Assembly (NCBI GenBank): GCA_963848115.1
Contig: CAWKCP010000007.1
Span: 372,001-436,000, forward strand
Length of the DNA: 64,000 nt
Reading direction: 5' to 3'
Origin: JAWKOK01 sp963848115
GTDB taxonomy: Bacteria > Chloroflexota > Anaerolineae > Caldilineales > Caldilineaceae
The stretch's first letter is position 1; each line of letters starts with the position of its first letter. Both the position numbers and the translations under genes were made by a program. Below are positions 45,290 to 53,628 of the stretch, in pieces. The notes below the pieces were generated by a model. The model saw nothing but the letters and a program-made list of their open reading frames with translations, was not told the origin of the DNA and did not search any database.

Positions 45290-47818
45290 ATGGCCGAACT
45301 GAAACAATTGACCGTCCCTGTTATCGGCATGACCTGCGCGAACTGCGTGGCTGCCGTAGAACGCAACGCTAAGAAGGTTGATGGCATAGACGAGGCGTCC
45401 GCCAACTTTGCCAGCGAAAGGCTGACCATCAGCTACGATCCAGCAGTGGTGTCGACCCATGATGCCGTTGAGAATGTTGTGCAGCGGGTCGATAGAGCCG
45501 GTTACCAAGTGCCGACCGCCACAGCTGAACTGCCATTGCTGGGCATGACGTGCACCAACTGCGCCAATACCATCCAACGTCGGCTCAACAAGCTTGACGG
45601 CGTGCTGGACGCGTCGGTCAACTTCGCCAGCGAACGCGCCAGCGTGCGCTATGTGCCCGGCGTGGTGACTCAGGGCGAGTTGGTCGCAGCGGTACGCAAG
45701 GCCGGCTTTGATGTGGTTGAGGCGTCTGATGACGAGATTGAGGATGCCGAAGCGGCGGCGAGACAAGCGGAAATCCGGCACCAATGGAAGCGCCTCGTTG
45801 TCGGCGTTGCCTTCACGACCCCTCTCTTCCTGATCAGCATGGCACGTGACTTTGGTCTGCTTGGTGTGTGGGCTCAGGCAAACTGGGTCAATTGGTTCTT
45901 CTTTGCCTTGGCAACCCCCGTCCAGTTCTATGTGGGATGGGACTACTATACCGGGGCCTACAAATCGCTGCGCAACGGCAGCGCCAATATGGATGTGCTG
46001 GTGGCCATGGGATCTTCGGTCGCCTATTTCTACAGTGTCGCCGTGTTGATCGCGCTGACGGCTGGGTCCATGGCGCTCGGCCATCACGTCTATTTTGAGA
46101 CGTCGGCCATGATCATCACGCTCATTGTGGTGGGCAAGCTGATGGAGGCTCGCGCCAAAGGACGGACCAGCGAAGCGATCAAGAAGCTGATTGGTATGCA
46201 GCCTAAAACTGCACGCGTCATTCGCCAGGATGCTCAGCAGCAGCCCGTCGAGTTGGACATCCCAATCGCCGAGGTGATGACAGGGGACACTGTCATCGTG
46301 CGCCCAGGCGAAAAGATTCCAGTGGACGGAATCGTCCTTGACGGGCGTTCAACCGTGGACGAGAGCATGATCACGGGCGAGAGCTTGCCGGTCGAAAAGG
46401 TGCAGGGCGACGAGGTCATCGGCGCGACGATCAACAAACAAGGGCTGCTCAAGTTTGAGGCTACGCGGGTCGGCAAGGAGACGGCACTGGCCCATATTAT
46501 CAAGTTGGTCGAACAGGCTCAAGGGAGCAAGGCGCCCATCCAGCGGGTCGTCGATCAGGTCTCGGCCTACTTTGTACCGGCCGTCATTCTGTTGGCCCTG
46601 GCAACCTTCGCCATCTGGATGATGGCCGGGGCCGGCTTCGTTCCAGCCTTGTTGCGCCTGGTCGCCGTCCTCGTCATCGCTTGTCCGTGCGCCATGGGGT
46701 TGGCGACGCCGACTTCGATCATGGTGGGTGTAGGGAAAGGGGCCGACTACGGCATCCTATTCAAGAACAGCGCGGCGCTGGAAGAGGCACACAAACTGGA
46801 TACGATCGTGCTTGACAAGACCGGGACGATTACGAAGGGCGAACCGTCGGTGACGGACATCTTGATAAGCGAAATGGTCGAGGAGCAGAGATCGAAGAAC
46901 GGCGGCGGCGATGTCAAGTCGAGTTCGGATCTTCGCTCTTCGCTGCTTCGTCTTGCGGCCTCTGCTGAGCGTGGCTCCGAGCATCCGCTGGGCGGATCGA
47001 TTGTTCGTGCTGCGAACGAACAAGGGTTGATGCTGGAAGAGCCGGCGGATTTCGAAGGGATTGCCGGATATGGGATCGCCGCCACGGTCGATGGGCGTCG
47101 GGTGCTCGTCGGCAACCTGCGACTGATGGAACGTGAACGCATCCAGTTGAATGGGCTGGAAGCCGAGGCTGAAGCCCTGCAAGGCGAGGCAAAGACTGCC
47201 ATGTGGCTGGCCGTTGATGGACAGGCCGGTGCGGTCATCGGGGTGGCTGATACGATTAAGGATGGGTCAATTGAAGCTGTTCAGGAGATGCACGACCTCG
47301 GTCTGACTGTGGCCATGATGACAGGCGACAATCGGGCGACGGCCGATGCCATAGCCGCCGAAGTTGGGATCGATCGGGTCTTTGCAGAGGTGTTGCCGGG
47401 CGATAAGGCCGGCTACGTCAGTCAACTCCAGGTCGAAGGCTTCAAGGTGGCCATGGTCGGTGACGGCATCAACGATGCGCCCGCACTCGCCCAGGCCGAT
47501 GTAGGCATGGCCATCGGCACCGGCGCCGATGTTGCCATGGAGACGGCAGATGTGACGCTCATGCGCGGCGATCTGCGCAGCGTCCCCCAGGCCATTCATC
47601 TTTCCCGAGCAACGATGCGCAATATCAAGCAGAATTTGGGCTGGGCCTTCGGCTACAATATTGCCTTGCTGCCCATCGCCGCCGGCGTTCTTGCCCCGTT
47701 CGAATGGGCTCCGGACTTCCTGCGCCAACTCAGTCCCATCCTGGCTGCCGGCGCCATGGCCTTCTCCAGCATCAGTGTCGTGAGCAATTCACTTCGCCTA
47801 CGTCGGTTGAAACTGTGA
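45290..47818 (+). CDS. copA: Copper-exporting P1B-type ATPase
   Basis: The 842-residue protein has two N-terminal HMA domains (MTCANC near residue 11 and MTCTNC near 86), then eight membrane segments with the CPC ion motif (VIACPCAMGLATP at about 463-475), the phosphorylation site DKTGTITKGEP, the SEHPLGG nucleotide-binding His-Pro and GDGINDAPALAQADVG. It exports Cu(I) with ATP. The nucleotide-binding domain has an extra, Gly/Ser/Lys-rich stretch of about 20 residues (EEQRSKNGGGDVKSSS) before SERGSEHP-type sequence, not common in CopA. A GGAGAG ribosome site precedes the ATG. Confidence 0.97.
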   Translation: MAELKQLTVPVIGMTCANCVAAVERNAKKVDGIDEASANFASERLTISYDPAVVSTHDAVENVVQRVDRAGYQVPTATAELPLLGMTCTNCANTIQRRLNKLDGVLDASVNFASERASVRYVPGVVTQGELVAAVRKAGFDVVEASDDEIEDAEAAARQAEIRHQWKRLVVGVAFTTPLFLISMARDFGLLGVWAQANWVNWFFFALATPVQFYVGWDYYTGAYKSLRNGSANMDVLVAMGSSVAYFYSVAVLIALTAGSMALGHHVYFETSAMIITLIVVGKLMEARAKGRTSEAIKKLIGMQPKTARVIRQDAQQQPVELDIPIAEVMTGDTVIVRPGEKIPVDGIVLDGRSTVDESMITGESLPVEKVQGDEVIGATINKQGLLKFEATRVGKETALAHIIKLVEQAQGSKAPIQRVVDQVSAYFVPAVILLALATFAIWMMAGAGFVPALLRLVAVLVIACPCAMGLATPTSIMVGVGKGADYGILFKNSAALEEAHKLDTIVLDKTGTITKGEPSVTDILISEMVEEQRSKNGGGDVKSSSDLRSSLLRLAASAERGSEHPLGGSIVRAANEQGLMLEEPADFEGIAGYGIAATVDGRRVLVGNLRLMERERIQLNGLEAEAEALQGEAKTAMWLAVDGQAGAVIGVADTIKDGSIEAVQEMHDLGLTVAMMTGDNRATADAIAAEVGIDRVFAEVLPGDKAGYVSQLQVEGFKVAMVGDGINDAPALAQADVGMAIGTGADVAMETADVTLMRGDLRSVPQAIHLSRATMRNIKQNLGWAFGYNIALLPIAAGVLAPFEWAPDFLRQLSPILAAGAMAFSSISVVSNSLRLRRLKL

Positions 47819-47876
47819 GTCGACTGCTACATAAATCCCCGCTTACTTTGTTGAACGACGAAAAAACCTCCACTTA

Positions 47877-47972
47877 GGCTTTTCCAAAATCGTGACTTTA
47901 CGAAAGTTGGCAAAGCCTCAAGCCATTCCAGGCAAAGATTTCCTTGCAACGGTTATTTATTTCTCTGGAATG
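47877..47972. mobile_element. MITE-like double-hairpin element, copy 2 (inverted)
   Basis: This 96-bp stretch is the reverse complement of the element at 701-796 with about 11 differences by hand count; the middle 50 bases (from GTTGCAAGG to TTTGCCAAC) are identical. It lies in the 399-base gap between copA and pstS and interrupts no gene. The flanks show only a poor candidate duplication. Confidence 0.8.
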
Positions 47973-47993
47973 GCCTGAGTCCCAAGCAATCAC

Positions 47994-48030
47994 AGGACAT
48001 TTGACCCTTCTTTTTAGGTCAGATGTCCCT
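47994..48030 (+). terminator. Candidate terminator after copA
   Basis: AGGACATTTGACC (47994-48006) can pair with GGTCAGATGTCCCT (48017-48030), with one G-U pair and one bulge, around an A/T-rich loop. It lies about 175 bases past the copA stop and beyond the mobile element copy. No long T run follows. Confidence 0.4.
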
Positions 48031-48217
48031 GTTTGCGCGTTGTAATTCAGGCTATGCTACAAATGCTGATATGATTCCCTTAGCTTCGAATTGAAAGATC
48101 GTCGGGCGTCGTCGAATACCCGGTATGTAGCAAAACGGTGGCCAATTACCTCTCAGAATTTTGAAGTTGACAACTGAAAACTCAAATACCCCCTGAACAG
48201 GAAAGGGAGGTGTACGA

Positions 48218-49123
48218 TTGCACAAGCAACATGTTTGGGTGAGGGCGCTACTGCTTGTGGCATTCTTGCTCAGTCTGACCGCGTGCAGTTCAGATCAGTC
48301 TGCCTTGGGCAACCGAGTCGAGGCCGCGGAACAGCGCTCGATCCAGAACAAGGGCTCAGATACGTTGGTCAACCTTGCCCTGGCTTGGGCTGAGCGCTAT
48401 CGCGAGATCGAGCCGAATGTCTCTTTGGCTGTGACGGGCGGCGGCTCGGGCACAGGAATTGCTGCACTGATCAACGGCACGGTCGATATCGCCAACGCGT
48501 CCAGGGCCATGAAGGAGAATGAGATCGTAGCCGCTCAAGAGAATGGCTTCGACCCCCAGGAGTATGTCGTCGCCATCGACGCCCTGGCTGTCGTCGTCAA
48601 CCCGGAGAACCCGGTTGACAAGCTGACAATCGATCAACTCTCCGACATTTTCACCGGGCGGGTTACAAACTGGAAAGATGTAGGCGGCAACGATGCCCCA
48701 ATCATCGTCGTGTCACGGGAGACGAACTCGGGTACGCATGTCTACTTTCTGGAAGAGGTTGTGCGCAAAGGGGACAAGGAGAACACTGACATTTTTGCCC
48801 CCCAGACCCTGTTGATGCCTTCCTCTGTCGGCATCACGAGCGAGGTGCAGCGCAACCCCAACGCCATCGGCTATGATGGTCTCGGCTACGTCGATCCGGC
48901 GCATGAAAAGCTGATCGCAGTCGCCGTGAATGACGGCGACCCCTATGTCGGTCCCTCTGTCGAAACCGGCGCTGACGGAAGCTATCCCATCTCACGTGCC
49001 CTCTACATGTACACGGCCGGCGAACCTGATGAGACCATTCAGACCTACCTGGATTGGGTGCGTAGTCCATCCGGGCAGGAGACCGTTATCGACCTAGGCT
49101 TCGTGCCATTGCCACAGGAGTAA
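48218..49123 (+). CDS. pstS: Phosphate-binding lipoprotein PstS
   Basis: This 301-residue protein begins with a lipoprotein signal: basic VRALLLVAFLLSLTAC with the lipobox cysteine at residue 23. The PstS fold follows: QNKGSDTLVNLALAWAERY, TGGGSGTGIAALINGTVDIANASR, TNWKDVGGNDAPIIVVSRETNSGTH and PNAIGYDGLGY. It captures phosphate for the PstCA channel. The start is a TTG at 48218, seven bases behind a GGAGG site; no ATG in frame lies before the signal sequence. pstC begins seven bases after the stop. Confidence 0.96.
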   Translation: MHKQHVWVRALLLVAFLLSLTACSSDQSALGNRVEAAEQRSIQNKGSDTLVNLALAWAERYREIEPNVSLAVTGGGSGTGIAALINGTVDIANASRAMKENEIVAAQENGFDPQEYVVAIDALAVVVNPENPVDKLTIDQLSDIFTGRVTNWKDVGGNDAPIIVVSRETNSGTHVYFLEEVVRKGDKENTDIFAPQTLLMPSSVGITSEVQRNPNAIGYDGLGYVDPAHEKLIAVAVNDGDPYVGPSVETGADGSYPISRALYMYTAGEPDETIQTYLDWVRSPSGQETVIDLGFVPLPQE

Positions 49124-49129
49124 CAGACC

Positions 49130-50089
49130 ATGACAATCGCTGAGGAGTCTACGCCGACGGCCATTCAGCCGGTCGCATCGACTCCACAATCGGGCGGCAT
49201 CCGCTGGGGCGAGCTACTCGTCGAAACGCTGATTCGGGTTGCCGGCATCTCGACCATCATCATCATTGCACTGATCTTCATCTTCTTGCTGCGCGAGGGA
49301 ATCCCTGCACTCTTGGATATTCCCCTGCGGCAGCTTTTTGGTACACGCTGGTATCCAATCGAAGGCATGTTCGGACTGGTGCCGTTGCTGGTCGGCTCAT
49401 TGATCGTGACCTTGCTGGCTGTGGCTATCGCTGTGCCCTTGGGCCTGATCACGGCCATCTATCTCGGCGAAATTGCCCCGGTCTGGCAGCGGGAAATCCT
49501 CAAGCCGCTGATCGAAATGCTGGCCGGCATTCCGTCCATCGTCCTGGGCTTTCTCGGCTGGGTGCTGCTGGCGCCGCTGATTCAGCGAGCCGGCGCTCCT
49601 ACCGGACTGACTGCGTTTACGGGCGCGTTGATCCTGGCCTATATGTCATTGCCGACCATCATCAGCATCTCAGAGGATGCACTGTATGCCGTCCCCAAGG
49701 AATATCGGGACGGCGCTTTGGCCATTGGGGCCACCAAATGGCAGACCATCTGGCGGGTTGTGCTGCCGGCTGCTCGCTCCGGACTGGTCATCGCCGTGAT
49801 GCTGGGCGTGGCGCGGGCCATTGGGGAGACCATGGCGGTGATGATGGTCACCGGCAACGCTGCCAATATCCCCGGCCTCAGAACAGGCGTCATCTTCCAG
49901 CCTGTGCGCACCATGACAGCGACAATCGCGGCCGAGATGGGCGAGGTGGCCCAGGGCAGCCTACACTACAGCACGCTCTTCGCCATCGGTATCATACTCT
50001 TCCTGATTACGTTCGCCATCAACTCTCTGGCGGGAAAACTGGTGGGCGCACAAGTCTCACGTAGGTCACGAGGAGGGGGGCAGCTATGA
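49130..50089 (+). CDS. pstC: Phosphate ABC transporter permease PstC
   Basis: This 319-residue protein has six membrane segments. The first is at about 35-55, after a polar N-terminal tail. It carries the permease coupling motif EYRDGALAIGATKWQTIWRVVLPAA and the PstC-specific FGLVPLLVGSLIVT and LGEIAPVWQREILKPLIEMLAGIPSIVLGF. It forms the phosphate channel with PstA. The stop overlaps the pstA ATG by four bases, so translation is coupled. Confidence 0.96.
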   Translation: MTIAEESTPTAIQPVASTPQSGGIRWGELLVETLIRVAGISTIIIIALIFIFLLREGIPALLDIPLRQLFGTRWYPIEGMFGLVPLLVGSLIVTLLAVAIAVPLGLITAIYLGEIAPVWQREILKPLIEMLAGIPSIVLGFLGWVLLAPLIQRAGAPTGLTAFTGALILAYMSLPTIISISEDALYAVPKEYRDGALAIGATKWQTIWRVVLPAARSGLVIAVMLGVARAIGETMAVMMVTGNAANIPGLRTGVIFQPVRTMTATIAAEMGEVAQGSLHYSTLFAIGIILFLITFAINSLAGKLVGAQVSRRSRGGGQL

Positions 50090-50931
50090 CCCGTCAAGCG
50101 ACAAACAAGATGGCGATGGTGATGATCTCCTTTGTTTCCACCATCGTCGTCATTCCCATCGTCCTGGTGATCGCGATGGTCTTCTGGCGGGGCCTGCCGG
50201 CGTTGAGCTGGGAGTTCCTGACCCAGCCGCCCCGAAACGGTATGACGGAAGGCGGGATCATGCCGGCGTTGCTCGGCACGATCATTTTGACCTTTGTCAC
50301 TGCCATCGCAACCTTTCCGCTGGCAATCGCCGCTGCCATCTATCTGGCCGAATATGCCGGTGACAACCGTCTGACACGCGCTGTGCGCATGGCCATTGTC
50401 AATCTGGCCGGCATTCCGTCCATCGTATATGGGCTCTTCGGGCTGGGCATGTTCGTGCTCTTCCTCGGCATGGGAACGTCGATCATTGCCGGGGCGCTGA
50501 CATTGGGCATCCTCACATTGCCCGTTGTCATTAGCACGGCAGAAGAGGCGATTCTGGCTGTTCCTCAGTCATTCCGCACTGTGAGTCTGAGCCTGGGAGC
50601 GACCCGCTGGCAGACCATCCGACATCAGGTTCTGCCGCAGGCCATGCCCGGCATCATTACCGGCATCATCCTGGGGCTTGGTCGTGCAGCCGGCGAGACT
50701 GCACCGATTCTCTTTACTGTGGCTGCCTTCTACTTGCCGGAGTTGCCCAATTCGTTGTTCGACCAGACAATGGCGCTGCCCTACCATCTCTATGTCATCT
50801 CGACACAGGTGCCGGGTATGCCCTTGGCTATCCAATTTGGAACTGCACTTGTCCTGCTGCTGATCGTGCTCTCGCTGACACTGATCGCAACGCTCGTGCG
50901 GACCCGCATGCGTCGCCGTCGGGAGTGGTGA
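50086..50931 (+). CDS. pstA: Phosphate ABC transporter permease PstA
   Basis: This 281-residue protein has six membrane helices. Family features are WEFLTQPPRNGMTEGGIMPALLGT, YLAEYAGDNRLTRAVRMAIVNLAGIPSIVYGLFGLG, and the coupling segment SFRTVSLSLGATRWQTIRHQVLPQAMPGI. It pairs with PstC. pstB1 begins three bases after the stop. The two coupling segments (PstC and PstA) differ slightly, which fits a transporter with two distinct ATPase subunits. Confidence 0.96.
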   Translation: MTRQATNKMAMVMISFVSTIVVIPIVLVIAMVFWRGLPALSWEFLTQPPRNGMTEGGIMPALLGTIILTFVTAIATFPLAIAAAIYLAEYAGDNRLTRAVRMAIVNLAGIPSIVYGLFGLGMFVLFLGMGTSIIAGALTLGILTLPVVISTAEEAILAVPQSFRTVSLSLGATRWQTIRHQVLPQAMPGIITGIILGLGRAAGETAPILFTVAAFYLPELPNSLFDQTMALPYHLYVISTQVPGMPLAIQFGTALVLLLIVLSLTLIATLVRTRMRRRREW

Positions 50932-50934
50932 GCC

Positions 50935-51696
50935 ATGGCTGAGCCAATTATCTCTGTTGAGAATCTCTTTTTCACCTACGAAGATCAGACCGAGGCGCTG
51001 CGCGATGTGACCCTCGATATTCAGCCCAACGAAGTCTTTGTTCTCTTCGGGCCGGCGCGTAGCGGAAAATCGACCCTCTTGCGTCTCTTCAATCGTCTAT
51101 CGGACCTGGCTGAAGGGGCGACCCACCACGGTTCGGTGCTTTTTCGCCGGCAGGATGTCTTTGATCGTAAAGTCGATGTCTATGGGCTGCGACGACGTAT
51201 TAGCATGGTCTTCGCGATTCCAACGCCGTTGCCGGGCACCATCTATGACAACCTAACCTACGGGCCCAGGATGGCGGGCATCCGCAATCAGGCCGAACTT
51301 GATGAACGGGTCGAGCGCTCGCTGCGCCAGGCAGCTCTTTGGGATGAGGTCAAGGATCGGCTAGACTCATCGGCATTTGCATTGTCGGGCGGCCAGAAGC
51401 AGCGACTATGCATTGCCCGTAGCCTGGCTCTCGAACCGGAAGTGATCCTGCTGGACAATCCGACCTCCGGCCTTGATCCGATTTCGACAGCGACGGTTGA
51501 GAATTCTCTCTTCGAACTGAAGGAGCGCTACACCATCGTGATGGTTCCGCATAGCGTACAGCAGGCCGCACGCGTTGCTGATCGAGCGGCTTTCATGCTC
51601 GACGGCAACCTGATCGAGATGGGCGACGCCGGCAAGATGTTCGTCAGTCCAACCAATCAACAGACTGAAGACTATATCACGGGGCGCTTCGGGTAA
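50935..51696 (+). CDS. pstB: Phosphate ABC transporter ATPase PstB1 with degenerate Walker B and Q-loop
   Basis: The 253-residue protein is PstB-like throughout (LRDVTLDIQPNEVFVLFGPARSGKST, Walker A at 39-47). The Q-loop glutamine is replaced by alanine (MVFAIPTPLP, Ala94; PstB normally has MVFQ). Walker B ends Asp174-Asn175 (ILLDNPTSGLDP) instead of Asp-Glu, so the catalytic glutamate is missing. Its signature LSGGQ (150-154) and H-loop His206 are normal. Alone it should be a poor ATPase. It could still lend its intact signature to the partner PstB2, whose own signature is changed. The stop is followed by pstB2 after 38 bases. Confidence 0.95.
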   Translation: MAEPIISVENLFFTYEDQTEALRDVTLDIQPNEVFVLFGPARSGKSTLLRLFNRLSDLAEGATHHGSVLFRRQDVFDRKVDVYGLRRRISMVFAIPTPLPGTIYDNLTYGPRMAGIRNQAELDERVERSLRQAALWDEVKDRLDSSAFALSGGQKQRLCIARSLALEPEVILLDNPTSGLDPISTATVENSLFELKERYTIVMVPHSVQQAARVADRAAFMLDGNLIEMGDAGKMFVSPTNQQTEDYITGRFG

Positions 51697-51734
51697 CCGG
51701 CTATGAAAACGACAGACATGATGAACGGACAATC

Positions 51735-52490
51735 ATGAAGACTAAAATTGACGTTAGCGATTTCAGCTTCTTCTATGGCGATTTTCAGGCCTTGAAGAAT
51801 CTGAATATTCCACTCTATGAGAATCAGATCACGGCGCTGATCGGTCCATCCGGTTGTGGAAAGTCAACCTTTCTGCGTTGCCTGAATCGGATGAATGATA
51901 CGATTGCCGGCACACGCGCTGAAGGCAAAATCACCTTTGATGAGCGCGACATCTATGGGCCGGATGTCGATGTGGTAGAATTACGTCAGCAGATCGGCAT
52001 GGTCTTTCAGCGGCCAAACCCCTTTCCACAGAGCATCTACGACAATGTTGCTTTCGGTCCACGCGTATTGGGCATGGCCAAAAACGGCGCTCTGGATGAT
52101 TTGGTCCGCCAGAGTCTGGTTGATGCGTCGCTTTGGAACGAAGTAGAGCATCGCCTGGGAGATTCTGCCCTGGACCTCAATCCAGGACAGCAGCAGCGTC
52201 TCTGCATTGCCCGTACGGTCGCCGTCAAGCCCGATGTGATTCTGATGGACGAGCCCTGTTCGGCTCTTGATCCAGTGGCGACGTTGAGTGTGGAAGATCT
52301 GATGCGCCGGCTTGCCACGGACTACACCATAGTCATCGTCACCCACAATATGCAGCAGGCAGCGCGTGTTTCCAACTATACCGGATTTTTCTGGCTTGGC
52401 GAGTTGATCGAGTTCAACGACACGATTGAGCTTTTCCGCAGTCCCAAGGAAGAACTAACCGAGGCATACATCACAGGACGTCGCGGCTGA
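51735..52490 (+). CDS. pstB: Phosphate ABC transporter ATPase PstB2 with degenerate signature motif
   Basis: This 251-residue PstB has a normal Walker A (GPSGCGKST, 37-45), Q-loop (MVFQRPNPFP, Gln92), Walker B (ILMDEPCSALDP, Asp172-Glu173) and H-loop (THNMQQAARV, His204). The ABC signature is LNPGQ (148-152) instead of LSGGQ. In an ATPase dimer each site combines Walker motifs of one subunit with the signature of the other. Pairing with PstB1 would therefore give one fully canonical site (PstB2 Walker with PstB1 signature) and one doubly degenerate site. The YITGRRG end is typical of PstB. phoU follows after 58 bases. Confidence 0.95.
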   Translation: MKTKIDVSDFSFFYGDFQALKNLNIPLYENQITALIGPSGCGKSTFLRCLNRMNDTIAGTRAEGKITFDERDIYGPDVDVVELRQQIGMVFQRPNPFPQSIYDNVAFGPRVLGMAKNGALDDLVRQSLVDASLWNEVEHRLGDSALDLNPGQQQRLCIARTVAVKPDVILMDEPCSALDPVATLSVEDLMRRLATDYTIVIVTHNMQQAARVSNYTGFFWLGELIEFNDTIELFRSPKEELTEAYITGRRG

Positions 52491-52548
52491 TTGCGGGCGA
52501 CGATAACGGCCATCCGCCGCGACGTGGAGGCAAAAGGAGAAGGTTTGC

Positions 52549-53226
52549 ATGCAACCTCGTGCTCATTTTGATCGGATGTTGGGCGAATTACGTGATGAAA
52601 TCCTGCTCATGGGTAGCCGGGTGGAAGAAGAACTGGGACTGGCCCTGGAGGCGCTTGATGAATTGAGCGTCGAAAAGGCGAAGGAAGTCCGGGCGCTGGA
52701 CAAGGGCATTAACCAGGCCAGGTATGACATTGAAGAGAAGTGCTTCACGCTGATTGTGACACAACAGCCGGCTGCCCGCGACTTGCGGACCGTCGTGACT
52801 GCCATGAACATGATCGTAGATCTGGAGCGCATGGGCGATCAGGCCAAGGGCATCGCCAAGGTGATCCCGCATCTGCTCAAGAATCCTGACCAGACGCGGC
52901 CGCCGGCACTGCGCCAGATGGGCGTCATGGTCGGCAAGATGCTCAACCAGGTGATGATTGCCTATGCCAATAGCAATGTGGACATGGCACGGCTGGTCGC
53001 CAAACAGGACGATGAGGTCGATGCGCTCTATGCGCGGGTGTTTACCGCGATCATGGACAGGATGGCCGAAACCAAGAATCCGGACAAAGTGGAGGCTGCC
53101 TACGAACTGCTGCGCGTAGCGCGTGAGCTTGAACGCTTTGGCGATCTCGCGACCAATATCGCGGAGCGCACGATCTATCTGGTCACGGGTTCGTTGGAGG
53201 AAGTGAATGTCGAGGACGAGAGCTAG
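52549..53226 (+). CDS. phoU: Phosphate transport regulator PhoU
   Basis: This 225-residue protein is made of two three-helix bundles, each with the PhoU metal-binding E/D-x-x-x-D pattern (IVDLERMGDQAKGIAK near residue 90 and ARELERFGDLATNIAERTIYLVTG near 190). PhoU restrains Pst uptake and phosphate signalling when phosphate is sufficient. It is last in pstS-C-A-B1-B2-phoU; no PhoR/PhoB pair is present in the window. An AAAGGAGAAGG ribosome site precedes the ATG. Confidence 0.96.
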   Translation: MQPRAHFDRMLGELRDEILLMGSRVEEELGLALEALDELSVEKAKEVRALDKGINQARYDIEEKCFTLIVTQQPAARDLRTVVTAMNMIVDLERMGDQAKGIAKVIPHLLKNPDQTRPPALRQMGVMVGKMLNQVMIAYANSNVDMARLVAKQDDEVDALYARVFTAIMDRMAETKNPDKVEAAYELLRVARELERFGDLATNIAERTIYLVTGSLEEVNVEDES

Positions 53227-53312
53227 ATCAGTGGATTGACGACGGCTGCTGAATCTGGTACCTTGTACCCATCAGTTCAATCAACTTCCAGTCACAGAAA
53301 GGAGGCGCTCAA

Positions 53313-53399
53313 ATGGCAACACGTAAGAATCTATCCTTCAATTTGAGCACTGTTTCTGTGAACGGGTGTTCCAGGTCGCCGTTCAGTCATTCGGGCTGA
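53313..53399 (+). CDS. 28-residue mini-ORF with a strong ribosome-binding site
   Basis: An AGGAGG site lies eight bases before the ATG at 53313. The frame encodes a 28-residue peptide, MATRKNLSFNLSTVSVNG then CSRSPFSHSG, and ends at TGA 53397-53399. It is basic near the start and Ser/Asn/Thr rich, with one cysteine. A strong terminator follows at 53444-53478, so the unit looks like a separate short transcript between phoU and the ABC exporter genes. I do not recognise the peptide. It could be a secreted or modified peptide handled by the exporter, a leader peptide, or chance. Confidence 0.5.
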   Translation: MATRKNLSFNLSTVSVNGCSRSPFSHSG

Positions 53400-53443
53400 C
53401 TTCGTTCTGGTAATCGTGTTTTGGATTCGAATTTTGGATTCAG

Positions 53444-53478
53444 AAGGTCACAGAGCAGCCTGCTCTGTGACCTTTTTT
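53444..53478 (+). terminator. Strong intrinsic terminator before the ABC exporter pair
   Basis: AAGGTCACAGAGCA (53444-53457) pairs perfectly with TGCTCTGTGACCTT (53461-53474) around GCC, followed by T6 at 53473-53478. It ends the mini-ORF or phoU transcript, so the exporter genes need their own promoter in 53479-53628. Confidence 0.92.
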
Positions 53479-53628
53479 GATCGGGTCGGCTGTTTCTCCG
53501 ATTGCTGAGTCTCGATCAGTAGCGGTCTCGGGATAGTTGCTGTCGCCCGCGACCAGATCTGGTAGACATGTGAGCCGCGGGCCGTTGGCCTGCGGCTTTT
53601 GTTGATCGTCTTCGAACGGAGAATCATT

